Shown here: positions 9,613 through 20,077 of the stretch, one piece after another
How the letters are laid out: the number at the start of each line of letters is the position of its first letter
How positions within the stretch are numbered: the first letter of the stretch is position 1
Assembly: GCF_024868665.1 (NCBI RefSeq)
Contig: NC_079904.1
Coordinates: 19,889,591-19,953,590, forward strand
Source of the DNA: Triplophysa rosa
Lineage: Eukaryota > Chordata > Actinopteri > Cypriniformes > Nemacheilidae
DNA: 64,000 bases
Direction of reading: 5' to 3'
The notes under the pieces: generated by a model
Database searches by the model: none
What the model was told of the DNA's origin: nothing
Seen by the model: only the letters and a program-made list of their open reading frames with translations
Translations under genes and position numbers: made by a program

Positions 9613-10427
9613 AATAAATTAAACAAAAACAAACAAAATGTTAACAAAAAGTGGCAGGTTGGACAAAAGCAACACCATAACACCCCCAAAAGCAAGCAAT
9701 AAGAGAGGGAGCAACGGATAGAAAGCAAAGAAACCCAAAGCAAAACAGGCGTTGAAGCATCAGGCCATGCAGTGATGAAACAAGAAAATTAAAACAATGA
9801 ATCCACATACCTTTAAAGGCTTAATCGTACCGTTAAGAGTGGGTTTTAAATACTAACATGCGGGAAACGCGTCACCTCTTCGGCAGAACACCGCAAACGC
9901 GAACAGGAAGACAGCAGCAATGTAACCAGAGAGATTCGATGCAGCAGAACATCACATTGAAAGGCAACAGCAACTCTACACCGCAAAAAGAGAGCGCCAA
10001 ACAGACACAAGCCTTCCAGAAAAATGGCATAATTAGACAAAACAAATGAAACAAAAAATAGAAACCAGCAGACACATACCTTCAACACCAGGCAGCAAAA
10101 CGGAAGCCGGCTACGCCAGTGACGCAACATCCCGTGTCCTTAGCGACCACAATATATACACCCACTTGGTGACGTGTGTTAATAATGGGCGTGGAGCCTG
10201 GACACTGAAATACGTTTTGTTAACTGACCCTTTAAGTAAGTCGCAGGCTGTCCTAGTTCCTTTTTATAATTCATCTTATTGCTTGACGGTCTCATGCATG
10301 AAGGTATAAGATGCTTCACAGTCCAGTGAAACATTTGAAGACACTTTCTTAATTGATGTCAGATCATTTTTTTATGTGATTGCAACCTCCCACTAACACC
10401 TGCCACTCTCTTTGCTCTGTTGGCAGG
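9613..10427. other. Unassigned sequence upstream of the begain start exon
   Basis: About 800 bp with several A-rich runs and no recognisable coding domain. The stretch 9850-10200 is GC-richer and may be a repeat of unknown type. I take it as intron or upstream flank of the gene that follows. Confidence 0.4.
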
Positions 10428-10556
10428 TTCTCCAGTGGTATGTAAAGACTGCATAGAAAAGGTAATCGATTCAACAAGGATTAAGCGGGATCCCTGTTAG
10501 GGAGTGGATAATTAAAGTACAGACCTTCAGCAGCGGTGGCCTACTGCGAAAAAACC

Positions 10557-10627
10557 ATGAAAAAGATATATATTGGGAAAACAGCTCTTAAAACCTCTCG
10601 AAATGGTTGTAAACACCAGAAAAAAAG
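10557..10627 (+). CDS. begain: begain-like gene, first coding exon
   Basis: The start codon at 10557 opens a 23-codon frame, MKKIYIGKTALKTSRNG and then CKHQKK, ending in a consensus donor (AG|GTAAGAT at 10627/10628). The exon ends with two bases of a codon (AG). The next exon starts with one base (C), giving a serine and a continuous frame into SLQEQKEDLRKRL. A pyrimidine-rich acceptor (CTCTGTTGGCAG, ending 10427) suggests the whole exon is 10428-10627 with a 5' UTR of about 130 bp. The basic, lysine-rich start resembles what I recall of alternative BEGAIN N termini, but that recollection is weaker than the match of the next exon. BEGAIN is a postsynaptic scaffold-associated protein that binds the guanylate kinase domain of PSD-95/SAP90. 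The gene has one intron in this window, about 4.6 kb. Confidence 0.7.
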
Positions 10628-11399
10628 GTAAGATACTTTGATGTCTGCCCACCACAGTCATTTCATCTGCATCTCTCATAGATTGACCACCCTTGCCATC
10701 ACGACTTTTACCAAGTGTTGACTAATGAACATGAACTAACCAAGAACAATATTTAAAAGGAACCCGGGGTATAGAGAGATATAGTGTAATAGCCTTACAC
10801 TACTAGCATTTGTCATTAGAAACGCATCAAATATTTTCTTTTCGATGATATAAAATGGTTGCACGCACAGGCAGCCAAACTGAACAAAGACACACTCATC
10901 AGTTCTTCAGTAAATAAAAGGTGCTCTTTGATAAAGAAATATCTCAAAAGAATGCTAAAATAATCAAGAAAGAAAATATGCTATTTGATGTATCTTCATA
11001 CATTTTAATATTGTTGATCAGAAACAATTCAAACATACTGTACATATTAATAACCAAAATCATTGTGAATTTAATATATACACAATGTTTTTAGCCATAA
11101 TAAAATGCATTTTATCAAGATTTTGACTTTCTGATGTTGATTTACATCAGTAGCCTGTTTTCTTCACACTCTCGGTCATTAGCTGACGGGGGCTAATATT
11201 CACATGTGCTCTAATACAGAATAAATAACCAAACTGCAAGCATCTTATGATTGTGTTTATCAGTATATTCTCATAATGTATAAAGTATATGATAATGGTG
11301 GATGATGATGTTTTAAATAGTCTTAACTGTCTTAAAGACAGTTGTTTAAACCTAGGATTTAATGCATGTTTACCTTTAACAGACACTTTAACTAGCCAC
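10628..11399 (+). other. begain intron, left part
   Basis: Intronic sequence from the donor to the RTE insertion. AT-rich, with no clear repeat or exon. Confidence 0.5.
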
Positions 11400-11659
11400 A
11401 GGAGGTCACAAGCCAGTGTACTTTTTGTGCCGGTCCCAAGCCCGGATAAATAAAGAGGGTTGTGTCAGCAAGGGCATCCGACAAACTTTTGCCAAATTCA
11501 ATATGCGAATCACTAACATGACTTCCATACCGGATCGGTCAGGGCCCGGGTTAACAACGACCGCCATCGATGCCGTTGACCTACAGGGCACTGGTGGAAA
11601 TTGGGCTACTGTTGGTCGAAGAAGGAGAGGAGGAAGGCGTGTCCATAGGCAGAGAAAGA

Positions 11660-12202
11660 AGAGGAAAGGCAGGAGTTTAGGACTGAAAGTAGGGACTTTG
11701 AATGTTGGTATGTTGACAGGTAAAGGCAGAGAGCTGGTAGATATGATGCAGAGGAGACCAGGTGGGAAGGGAGCAAGGCTAGAAGTATGGAGCAGGGTTT
11801 AAACTGTTTTATCATGGTGCGGACATGAAGAGAAATGAAGTAGGAGTGATCCTGAAGGAGGAGTTTGTGAAGAATGTTCTGGAGGTAAAGAGAGTGTCAG
11901 ATAGGTTGATGAGTCTGACGCTGGAAATTGAAGGTGTGATGTTGAATGTTGTTAGTGCTTATGCTCCACAAGTAGGTTGTGAGCAAGAGGAGAAAGACAG
12001 ATTCTGGAGCGAGTTTGAGGAAGTGATGCAGAGTGTTCCCAGCGGTGAGAGAGTGGTGATAGGGGCAGACTTTAATGGACATGTTGGTGAAGGGAATGGT
12101 GGGGATGAGGAAGTGATGGGCAGGTTTGGTCTTCAGGAAAGGAACCCAGAAGGACAGTGTGAGTGGTGGCAGGAGCACACAGGTGGACTATATTTTATGT
12201 AG
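11660..12202 (+). pseudogene. RTE endonuclease domain, frameshifted and deleted
   Basis: The domain opens at LKVGTLNVGMLTGKGRELVD (near 11690). The block that should contain the catalytic glutamate (CVQETRW in relatives) is cut down to TRW by a small deletion near 11755. The frame is then lost and resumes at 11825 with MKRNEVGVILKEE, LNVVSAYAPQ and the conserved VVIGADFNGHVG, followed by another shift after about 12130. Without the glutamate and with several frameshifts it cannot nick DNA. In an active copy it would cut the target strand to prime reverse transcription. Confidence 0.8.
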
Positions 12203-12712
12203 ACGGTGTAATCTGATGAAGATTAGCGATTGCAAAGTAATGGTAGGAGAGAGTGTAGCTAGACAGCATAGGATGGTGGTGTGTAAGATGACTCTGGTGG
12301 TGAGGAAGATGAAGAGAGCAAAGGCAGAGCAGAAGACAAAGTGGTGGAAGTTGGAAAAGGAAGAGTGCTGTGTGGTTTTCAGGGAGGAGTTGAGACAGGT
12401 GGTCAGGAGGTGCTTCCAGATGACTGGACTACTACAGCCAAAGTGATCAGGGAGACAGGTAGGAAGGTGCCAGGTGTATCATCTGGAAGGAGGAAAGAAG
12501 ACAAGGGAGACTTGGTGGTGGAATGAGGAAGTTCAGGAGAGTATCCAGAGGAAGAGGTTAGCTAGGAAAAAGTGTGACAGTGAGAGGACGGAGGATAATA
12601 GACAGGAATATAGGGAGATGCAGCGTGAGGTTAAGATAGAGGTGGCAAAGGCCAAACAGAAAGATTATGAGGACATGTATGCAAGGTTAGATGTAAAGAA
12701 GGTGAGAGGGAT

Positions 12713-14374
12713 TTGTATCGGTTGGTGAGGCAGAGGGATAGAGATGGAAAGGATGAGCAGCAGGTTAGAGTGATTAAAGATAGAGATGGAAATGTGTTAA
12801 CAGGTGACAGGAGGGTGAGGGAAAGATGGAAGGAGTACTTTGATGAACTGATGAATGAGGAAAATTGCAGGGAGAGAAGAGTAGTAGAGGCAAATATTGT
12901 TGAGCAGGAAGTAAAAAGGATTAGCAAGGGTGAAGTTAGGAGAGCTTTGAAGAGGATGAAGAGAGGAAAGACGGTTGGTCTGGATGACATACCAGTGGAG
13001 GTATGGAAGTCTCTAGGAGAGATGGCAATAGAGTTTTTAACTAGGTTGTTCAACAAGGTCTTAGAGAGTGAGAGGATGCCTGAGGAATGGAGGAGAAATG
13101 TTTTGGTGCCGATTTTTAAGAACCAGGGAGATGTGCAGAGTTATGGAAACTACAGATGTATTAAGATGATGAGCCATACAATGAAGTTGTGGGAAAGAGT
13201 AGTGGAAGCAAGGATAAGGGGAGAAGTGAGCATTTGTGAGCAGCAGTATGATTTCATGCCAAGAAAGAGCACTACAGATGCGATATTTGCTTTGAGAAGG
13301 TTGATGGAGAAGTACAGAGAGGGTCAGAAAGAGCTGCATTGTGTCTTTGTAGATTTAGAGAAAGCGTATGACAGGGTGCCAAGAGAGGAGCTGTGGTATT
13401 GTATGAGGAGGTCTGGAGTGGCACAGAAGTATGTTAGAGTGGTGCAGGGTATGTATGAGAGCAGTAGGACAGTGGTAAGGTGTGTGGTAGGTGTGACAGA
13501 AGAGTTCACGGTGAAGGTGGGACTGCATCAAGGATCGGCTCTGAGCCCCTTCTTGTTTGTGGTGCTGATGGACAGGCTGACAGATGAGGTCAGACAGGAA
13601 TCTCCATGGACTATGATGTTTGCGGATGATATTGTGATTTGTAGTGAGAGCAGAGAGCAGGTGGAGGAAAGTCTAGAGAGGTGGAGGTTTGCTCTGGAGA
13701 GAAGAGGAATGAAGGTTAGTCGCAGCAAGACAGAATACATGTGTGAGAATGAAAGGGATACAAGTGGAACAGTGAGGTTACAGGGAGAAGAGGTAAAGAA
13801 GGTGCAGGATTTAAAGTACTTAGGGTCAACAGTCCAGAGTAATGGGGAGTGTGGAAAAGAGGTGAAGAAGCGTGTGCAGGCAGGTTGGAATGGGTGGAGA
13901 AAAGTGTCATGTCTGTTGTGTGATAAAAGAGTACCAGCAAGAATGAAAGGAAAAGTGTACAGGGCAGTAGTGAGCCCAGCGATGTTGTATGGTTTGGAGA
14001 CAGTTGCACTGAGGAAAAGACAGGAGGAAGAGTTAGAGGTAGTAGAGCTGAAGATGTTGAGGTTCTCTTTGGGAGTGACGAGGATGGATAGGAACAGGAA
14101 TGAGTACATCAGAGGAACAGCACAGGTGAGATGTTTTGTAGACAAAGTTAGAGAGCCCAGGTTGAGATGGTTTGGACATGTTCAGAGGAGGGAGAGTGAA
14201 TATATCGGTAAAAGGATGCTGAGGTTAGAGCTGCCAGGCAGGAGGCCGAGAGGAAGACCAAAGAGGAGGTTTATGGGTGTAGTGAAGGAGGACATGAAGG
14301 TAGTCGGTCTGAGAGAAGAGGATGCAGGGGATAGGGCTAGATGGAGGCAGATGAGTCGCTGTGGCGACCCCTGA
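12713..14374 (+). CDS. RTE reverse transcriptase, 553-residue open frame
   Basis: Motifs appear in order: VPIFKNQGDVQSYGNYR (about residues 133-148), FVDLEKAYDRVP with the first catalytic aspartate (212-223), GLHQGSALSPFLFVVLMD (270-287), the active site FADDIVICSES (303-313) and KVSRSKTEYM. The C terminus has RLRWFGHVQRR and GRPKRRFMGVVKEDM and closes RWRQMSRCGDP, all typical of RTE. The annotated methionine is just the first one in the frame; in a living element this region is fused to the endonuclease, which here ends about 500 bases upstream after frameshifts. The domain is uninterrupted, which suggests a young insertion, but the protein cannot be made in its normal fused form. Its position in an intron on the sense strand means it is probably transcribed within begain pre-mRNA. 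Confidence 0.88.
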   Translation: MYRLVRQRDRDGKDEQQVRVIKDRDGNVLTGDRRVRERWKEYFDELMNEENCRERRVVEANIVEQEVKRISKGEVRRALKRMKRGKTVGLDDIPVEVWKSLGEMAIEFLTRLFNKVLESERMPEEWRRNVLVPIFKNQGDVQSYGNYRCIKMMSHTMKLWERVVEARIRGEVSICEQQYDFMPRKSTTDAIFALRRLMEKYREGQKELHCVFVDLEKAYDRVPREELWYCMRRSGVAQKYVRVVQGMYESSRTVVRCVVGVTEEFTVKVGLHQGSALSPFLFVVLMDRLTDEVRQESPWTMMFADDIVICSESREQVEESLERWRFALERRGMKVSRSKTEYMCENERDTSGTVRLQGEEVKKVQDLKYLGSTVQSNGECGKEVKKRVQAGWNGWRKVSCLLCDKRVPARMKGKVYRAVVSPAMLYGLETVALRKRQEEELEVVELKMLRFSLGVTRMDRNRNEYIRGTAQVRCFVDKVREPRLRWFGHVQRRESEYIGKRMLRLELPGRRPRGRPKRRFMGVVKEDMKVVGLREEDAGDRARWRQMSRCGDP

Positions 14375-14395
14375 AGGGAACAGCCGAAAGGAAAA

Positions 14396-15219
14396 GAAGA
14401 TTTTATACTGTACCATGGTACCACACATTACATATTTGGGATTACAGTTTGGGAAAACCACACTTTATTATTTCTGATTCTGTAAATTGGTACAAGTGAT
14501 AATGTGTGAACTGACAGTATATGCCTGTGTGGAACCTATGCTGCACATATGACCTTTTGAGATTGTGTTGTGCTTGCCTGTGTCTGTGCTCAATATGTGT
14601 ATTGATCTTGCATTTAGTGCTCAGATGTGTATCATTCTCATGGTTGTAGACATGTGTCTGCTTATTTTGTGACATGCTCAAAGCCTCTCAACTGTATTAG
14701 TACCCAATAAGGTCTAGCATTCTCCACATATTTGTCTGTCAATAATAAATGGCTAAGGGGCAATCAGCAATTTTTTACCATCCATGTCACCCTGCTTTTG
14801 TGTTTTGATCTAAAAATACCCCATGTGTGCATGTCAGTGGTCATATGACCAATGATCAATGTGTGGATCGGGGAAAAAATAATGTTAGGGATATAAGAAA
14901 AGGTCAGTGAGCCTGAATACTCTAAGCATTTTTTATGTGATGAATAACTGTTTGTGATTTTTACCGTGATTGAATATGTTAGTGACATTTCAAAGTTAAG
15001 TGAGAAAAATGTATTAAAGTGTTTTAAAAGTAGTTGTATATGGTGAAACTAATTACACGTTGGATGCCCTGGTAAATGTTCCACTCAAAAAATGTCTAAA
15101 TTCCTTATATTGATTCTGGATTTCTGCCTGATCCATGTTCAAAAGTATCAGAAAGAGTTCTTGTAATTTTTTTAGTCATTATATTAAATAATTGTAATTA
15201 CATTTATGTCTGTGTGCAG
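14396..15219 (+). other. begain intron, right part
   Basis: AT-rich intronic sequence between the RTE tail and the second exon. I see no further repeat or exon; it ends with a usable acceptor at 15219. Confidence 0.5.
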
Positions 15220-15381
15220 CTCTCTGCAAGAACAGAAGGAGGACCTACGGAAGCGTCTCTCTTACACCACTCATAAGCTGGAGCTTTTAGAACGCGAGTT
15301 TGATTCTACAAGACAGTACCTGGAGACTGAGCTGCGACGAGCCCAGGAGGAGCTTGACAAGTTCACAGACAAATTACGCCG
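15220..15381 (+). CDS. begain: begain-like gene, second coding exon (coiled coil)
   Basis: A 162-bp exon with a good acceptor (TCTGTGTGCAG|C) and donor (CG|GTAAAG). It encodes SLQEQKEDLRKRLSYTTHKL, then ELLEREFDSTRQYLETELRR, then AQEELDKFTDKLRR. This is the conserved N-terminal coiled coil of BEGAIN. In human BEGAIN the corresponding stretch is very similar (LQEQK, LRKRLSYTTHKLE, EFDSTR, LRRAQEEL). The related protein TJAP1 shares only the EELDKF-DK-RR part, so BEGAIN is the better call. The exon ends in phase 2; the following exon should complete an arginine and continue with I-Q-S. I did not find that exon in the rest of the window, so it probably lies beyond the repeats to the right or outside the window. 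No stop or frameshift is seen, and this is the only clearly host-gene coding sequence here. Confidence 0.88.
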
Positions 15382-16127
15382 GTAAAGAATCTTGTGCACA
15401 GACACATCTGGCTTGAACACTGTAATGCTTTCCTCACATTAGATCGCTGAATAAACTGTTAATCAAACAGACAAAAACAAAGATACAAATACTGGCACAC
15501 AATTTTTTTTAACCTTGTTCTATTGTTAATGAAATTGGAGTATTTTAAATAAGCAACAACATGCCTGGCTTACCACAACACCCCACAGGTCTCATTAACA
15601 AAGCGTGAATACACACGGATTTGATCGTAGAGTATGCGTGAGAAAAATTCCATGTGAACGTTCATATTTATAAAAACTGTCTTTGACATGGAAAAGGGCT
15701 TAGCGTCACGTCAGGGTCTGAGCAGACGTACGCACTTTTGCTTTTCCAAATGCTGCAGTTTTTGGAAATATAAGCCATTTTTGCCGCTCGTAAAGGATTT
15801 GGAAGTTGCTTTTTCAATGACATCAATTAGATATCGTTAAAAGGCAGAGAACTATTCATCTGCACACAATTTCAATATAATTTGCGATTTATATATTTCA
15901 CATCTAAAACAGAGGAATGCACATGTTTTCTTTTCTTACGTTCCTTCTAAAAATCACACATATATACAGAAATGATTGTAAAATCAAATTTAGGACTGTT
16001 TATATGCAACATTTTATAAATGAGGCCCCAGTTGTCCAGTCAATGTGGTTTCACCAGACATGCTGCTGTGTCTTTAATAGATAAAATATATAAAAGTCTA
16101 TTACAGTCCCCTATGTCATATGTCTAT
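15382..16127. other. begain intron with a dispersed-repeat-like segment
   Basis: After the donor at 15382 the sequence is non-coding. Positions about 15600-16030 (TGCGTGAGAAAAATTCCATG to TTTATAAATGAGGCCCC) look like a fish dispersed repeat I remember by its TAAATGAGGCCCC end, but I cannot name its class. Confidence 0.35.
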
Positions 16128-16404
16128 GGGCCATTCTATAGAATTTGTGCAAACTGCTGTCCCACATAAAAAACACATTTAAAAAGCATTCAAGTATTAA
16201 AATCTTAGTTATTCCGACTTCCTGTGTGAGAACGCTGGTGCGCTTGTGCTGCCGCTTCACGTTGGTTATGTTTGTTTGGTTTGTTTATTGGCTAATACGT
16301 TTTTGGATATGTTTCTGCTGGGATTCGACAGCTCTGGATTACTTGGATTATTTTCTGGACTACTCCATTTCTTGCGACATCTGATTTGATCTGATGTGGG
16401 GTTG

Positions 16405-17340
16405 AACGAGCTCAGATTTTTTGAAGTCAACTATTATGTGATAAAAGTTGCGTTGATGTCGACTAGTCGATGACGTCATTAATAAATAAAATAAGAGCGA
16501 GGGAATGAATGTTTTGCAATAGGATTTGATGGGTGTGGGCAGTAAAACACTTGTGTTTGTGTGGCTGTGGGAGAATGGCAGAACTCCCGCAAAATAGCCT
16601 CTAAAAATATAGTATCCAAATACAAATGAACTGTTGTTCATCTATTGCACAAGAGCAACAACAACTAAACTAAAATAAAACTATTTTAAAGTGTGAGGTC
16701 GGTGGTAGTGGCGCTATGCAGTTAAAGGGCAGCAGGTGGATCTCTACAGCAGCCTAACGTTACTTCAGATCTGAAGCGTGTGTACAGACCAAACTTCCCT
16801 GACATTTACAACAAGTCAACTGAAAGGGTCATTTGCACTAATAGATGAAACAACAGAAAAATATGTTGAGTTTGTTTGTGACGGCCTATGACTTTAGAAC
16901 AATGTCAATATATTTATTAGCCTAATGCAGCAGACGCTTTATCATAGCGGACTTAAACGCAGCACCAATATGAGAAACATTTTTATTTATTCTGTTTCTT
17001 TCATGTTTTATAAAATGGGGAACGATTACAAAAATATCCTATAATATTAAAAGATCTGCATGTAGAAGCACAGCGCACTGAAATCTATGTAACGTTAGGC
17101 TTTACCTGTGAGCTTTTGCGGCTTCAGATCAAATCGTGAATGTTGCGGATGAAAAGAGGACACATTGTTAATGATGCGTGCGGTAGCAGGACAAGATAAC
17201 ATATATTATTGCCAGTGTGGCAGAATCCCGCTGAAGCAGGTGGGAATGACATGCCACGCGCAGCTCTATTGGAACAGCCTCTTCTTAAAGGTACAGTGTC
17301 AAAATCACATGAACCGCGACTTGTCAACTAGTTCTTTCAA
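16405..17340. mobile_element. Possible non-autonomous hAT-like element
   Basis: Ends are related in inverted sense: left GGGGTTGAACGAGCTC, right reverse complement GGGGTTGAAAGAACTA. Inside the left end is TCGACTAGTCGATGACGTCA, a motif I associate with fish hAT repeats. No transposase and no certain target duplication, hence low confidence. Confidence 0.35.
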
Positions 17341-18399
17341 CCCCAGTGAGTCTCCACTCTCTTTATCATTTTGTGGTGTCTACCTCGGTATGGTTGAGTA
17401 GCCTTCCCTTCCGTGGATTGTGTGGTCTGTGGATTCGATATGGTTCTGGCTAACATAGTTAAACCGATTGTTGTGTGGTATGTTGTTGTGTGGGTCCCAT
17501 TGGTTTTTGGTCATGTCGACACGTAATCATTTGCAGGTTTTGTTCTTTGGTCTTTTTGTGCTGTTTTTGGCTGACGTTAATAAAGAGACTTCTCCTGAGA
17601 TGATTTCTTCTGCTCAACTTAGAACTTTAAAAGGATCTCTCCCCTTGGCTCCGGACACTAATAAATGGTGTGAACAAATAGGAATTCTACGCCGACCCCG
17701 CTAAACACACCGTTTACGGAAGAAACTTCAGACTTATCACTGCTTGTCTTCAAATAGTATTCCGGTGCTTCTAGTAAAACACAACAGGAAATGGTGTAAT
17801 CAACTTTAGAAATATGAGACCATTACGCTTCGATCTCATCTTTGGACACTGCAAAATAGCATCTACAGATATGCGATGTGCGCTACTGGAAACTTGTTCT
17901 TTTACTGGTAAAGCATTGGTGCTAAATGACATTATCATTGACGCAAATCTGGACATGCTACTTTTGACGGAAACCTGGAAGGTGCCCAATGACGTTTTCA
18001 ACTTAAACCTCTTAACTCCACCTGGGTACATCTATTTCTCTAAACCTCATCTCCATCGTAGAGGTGGAGGGTTGGCGGTAGTATGTCATGAGGGTTTCAC
18101 AATATCTAAGATTGAGTTCCATGACGTATATTTTGAATATCTTGTATTGAAAATGACTGGCATAACATCTAGAAGCATTTTGTCTGCCTAGCTAGCTGTA
18201 CATTTACATTTAGTCATTTAGCAGACACTTTTATCCAAAGCGACTTACAGAGAGTTCAGGGAGCAATAAGCGATATGACAAACAGGAGCAATAATACAAT
18301 AGGTGCTAATACAAATTTACTAGTTTCAACAAAAGTTAGACCACTACCCGTTGAGAGAAAGAGAGAGGGTTAGTGTTTTTTTATTTATTTGTTTGTCAA

Positions 18400-19500
18400 T
18401 TATTCATAGAAGAGATGGGTTTTAAGTAGTTTTTTGAATGTTGTGAGAGATGTGGTTGACCAGACTGAGTTAGGAAGAATGTTCCACCAGGAAGGAGTTG
18501 TGAAGGAGATTGAGCGGGAAAGCGATTTACTGCCCTTATGAGAAGGCAATACAAGACACCGCTGGTTTGCTGAACGCAGGGTTCTTGATGGGGTGTAGGA
18601 GTGTAGGAGGGTGTAAAAGTATGCCGGTGCAGATCAAGTGATAGTCCTGTAGGCAAGCATTAGTTACTTGAATCTGATACGGGCTTCAACCGGTAGCCAG
18701 TGGAGAGAGATTAAAAGGGATATCACATGAGCCCTTTTGGGCTGTTGGAAGACGAGGCGTGCTGCTGCGTTCTGAACCAGCTGGAGTGGTTTCATAGCCT
18801 TTGCAGGAAGACCAGCAAGGAGAGTATTGCAGTAGTCCAACCTTGAGATTACAGGGCCTGGACAAGGAGTTGTGCTGCATGCTCAGTGAGATAGGGTCTA
18901 ACCTTTCTAATGTTGAATAAGGCATATTGGCATTACCGCGTTGTCTTTGCAATGTGATCATTGAAGGACAGCTGTTCATCAAATATGACTCCGAGGTTCC
19001 TGGCTGTTTTGGAAGGAGGGATTGTGGTATTGTCAAGTTGTATGGTGAGATCGTGTTGCACCATGGGGTTTGCCGGAAACACAAGTAGTTCTGTTTTGGC
19101 AGGGTTCAGATGGAGGTGATGCTCTTTCATCCAAGCTGAGATGTCTTCTAGGCAGGCTGTATTGCGAGCTGCTACAGTGGTATCGTCTGGGTGAAACGAG
19201 ATGTAGATCTGGGTGTCATCAGCATAACAGTGAGGCAAGAAGCCGTGTGCCCGCATGATGGGTCCCAGGGATGTCGTGTAGATGGAAAAAAGCAGCGGTC
19301 CAAGCACCGATCCCTGAGGGAACCCAGTGATCATTTGGTGAGCAGTGGACAGCGAGCCCCTCCATGACACCCTGACACGGAAAGGTAGATTTGAACCAGC
19401 AGAGAGGAGTGCCTGAGATTCCTAGAGATGACAGGGTTGCTAGCAGTATCTGGTGATTGATGGTGTCAAACGTTGCAGATAGGTCTAGCAGAATCAGGAC
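18400..19500 (-). pseudogene. L2 reverse transcriptase, minus-strand copy
   Basis: The open frame 19370-18933 contains [20 protein letters not shown], the active site [31 protein letters not shown] and [16 protein letters not shown]. After a frameshift near 18940 the thumb continues out of frame to about 18690, and the 3' UTR runs to the tail at 18193. Sequence before the PQG motif is degraded and there is no endonuclease in this orientation. It is a 5'-truncated, frameshifted copy. Confidence 0.85.
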
Positions 19501-20077
19501 CGAGCTGTAGCTGTAGTTAACTTGCTGTGTATGCTTGAACTAGACTAGTAGCTGTTTGTTAAAAAAGAACTATTAAACTTCCTGCACTGCTTTTAAGGTA
19601 ACTGTTGTTTAAGTAGCTGTTGTTAGCAGCTAGCCATCTAGCTCGAGTTACTTTTCACCTATCACTTTTAGTGACTTTGAAGCCTTGAGCTGTTAATTGA
19701 GAAACTGGGCTCAGCGGTGAAGCAATCACTGACCCATTAAGCAATCAGTGAGCCTGCATTATATTAGCACTGATTTCTGATGCGAAAGCCCTCGTTTGAA
19801 GACCGACGAGGTAAAGACCTGCGACTCTACCTGCGCGACTCCACCAAGCGTTTTCGTTCCCTTTGCTACTGTCTATTGTTTTGTTCTGTTTTGCTACTAA
19901 CATGTTTCCAGTACATTCAGACTGTCCACCGTAGATGCACTCACAAACGTACACTCAGCACGATCTGCAGTCAGAGCCTTCCACAGTCTGCTTATCTGGC
20001 TGTAGAGCTCTGGACCTGCCAGTCATCTGTCAACAAGGCAGACTTCATCCCGGCCTTCGCCAGTCAGTCTAATCTCA

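Larger units (their letters stand above)
11400..14395 (+). mobile_element. RTE-clade LINE, nearly full length, in the begain intron
   Basis: The element starts near the typical RTE 5' sequence (GTGTCAGCAAGGGCATCCGA) and ends with the family 3' signature (GCGACCCCTGAAGGGAACAG, CCGAAAGG, then AAGA). Total length is about 3.0 kb, close to a complete RTE. It carries an apurinic-type endonuclease followed by reverse transcriptase in the same sense as begain. RTE elements replicate by target-primed reverse transcription. The endonuclease is broken but the polymerase frame is open. I could not define target duplications. Confidence 0.88.

Noticed and set aside
12631..14145. Minus-strand frames of 60-205 residues
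   Set aside because: They lie opposite the RTE polymerase, which has all motifs in order; they are shadows.
15220..15381. Calling the exon tjap1
   Set aside because: TJAP1 shares the EELDKF-DK-RR end, but the SLQEQK, LRKRLSYTTHKLE and EFDSTR stretches match BEGAIN much better.
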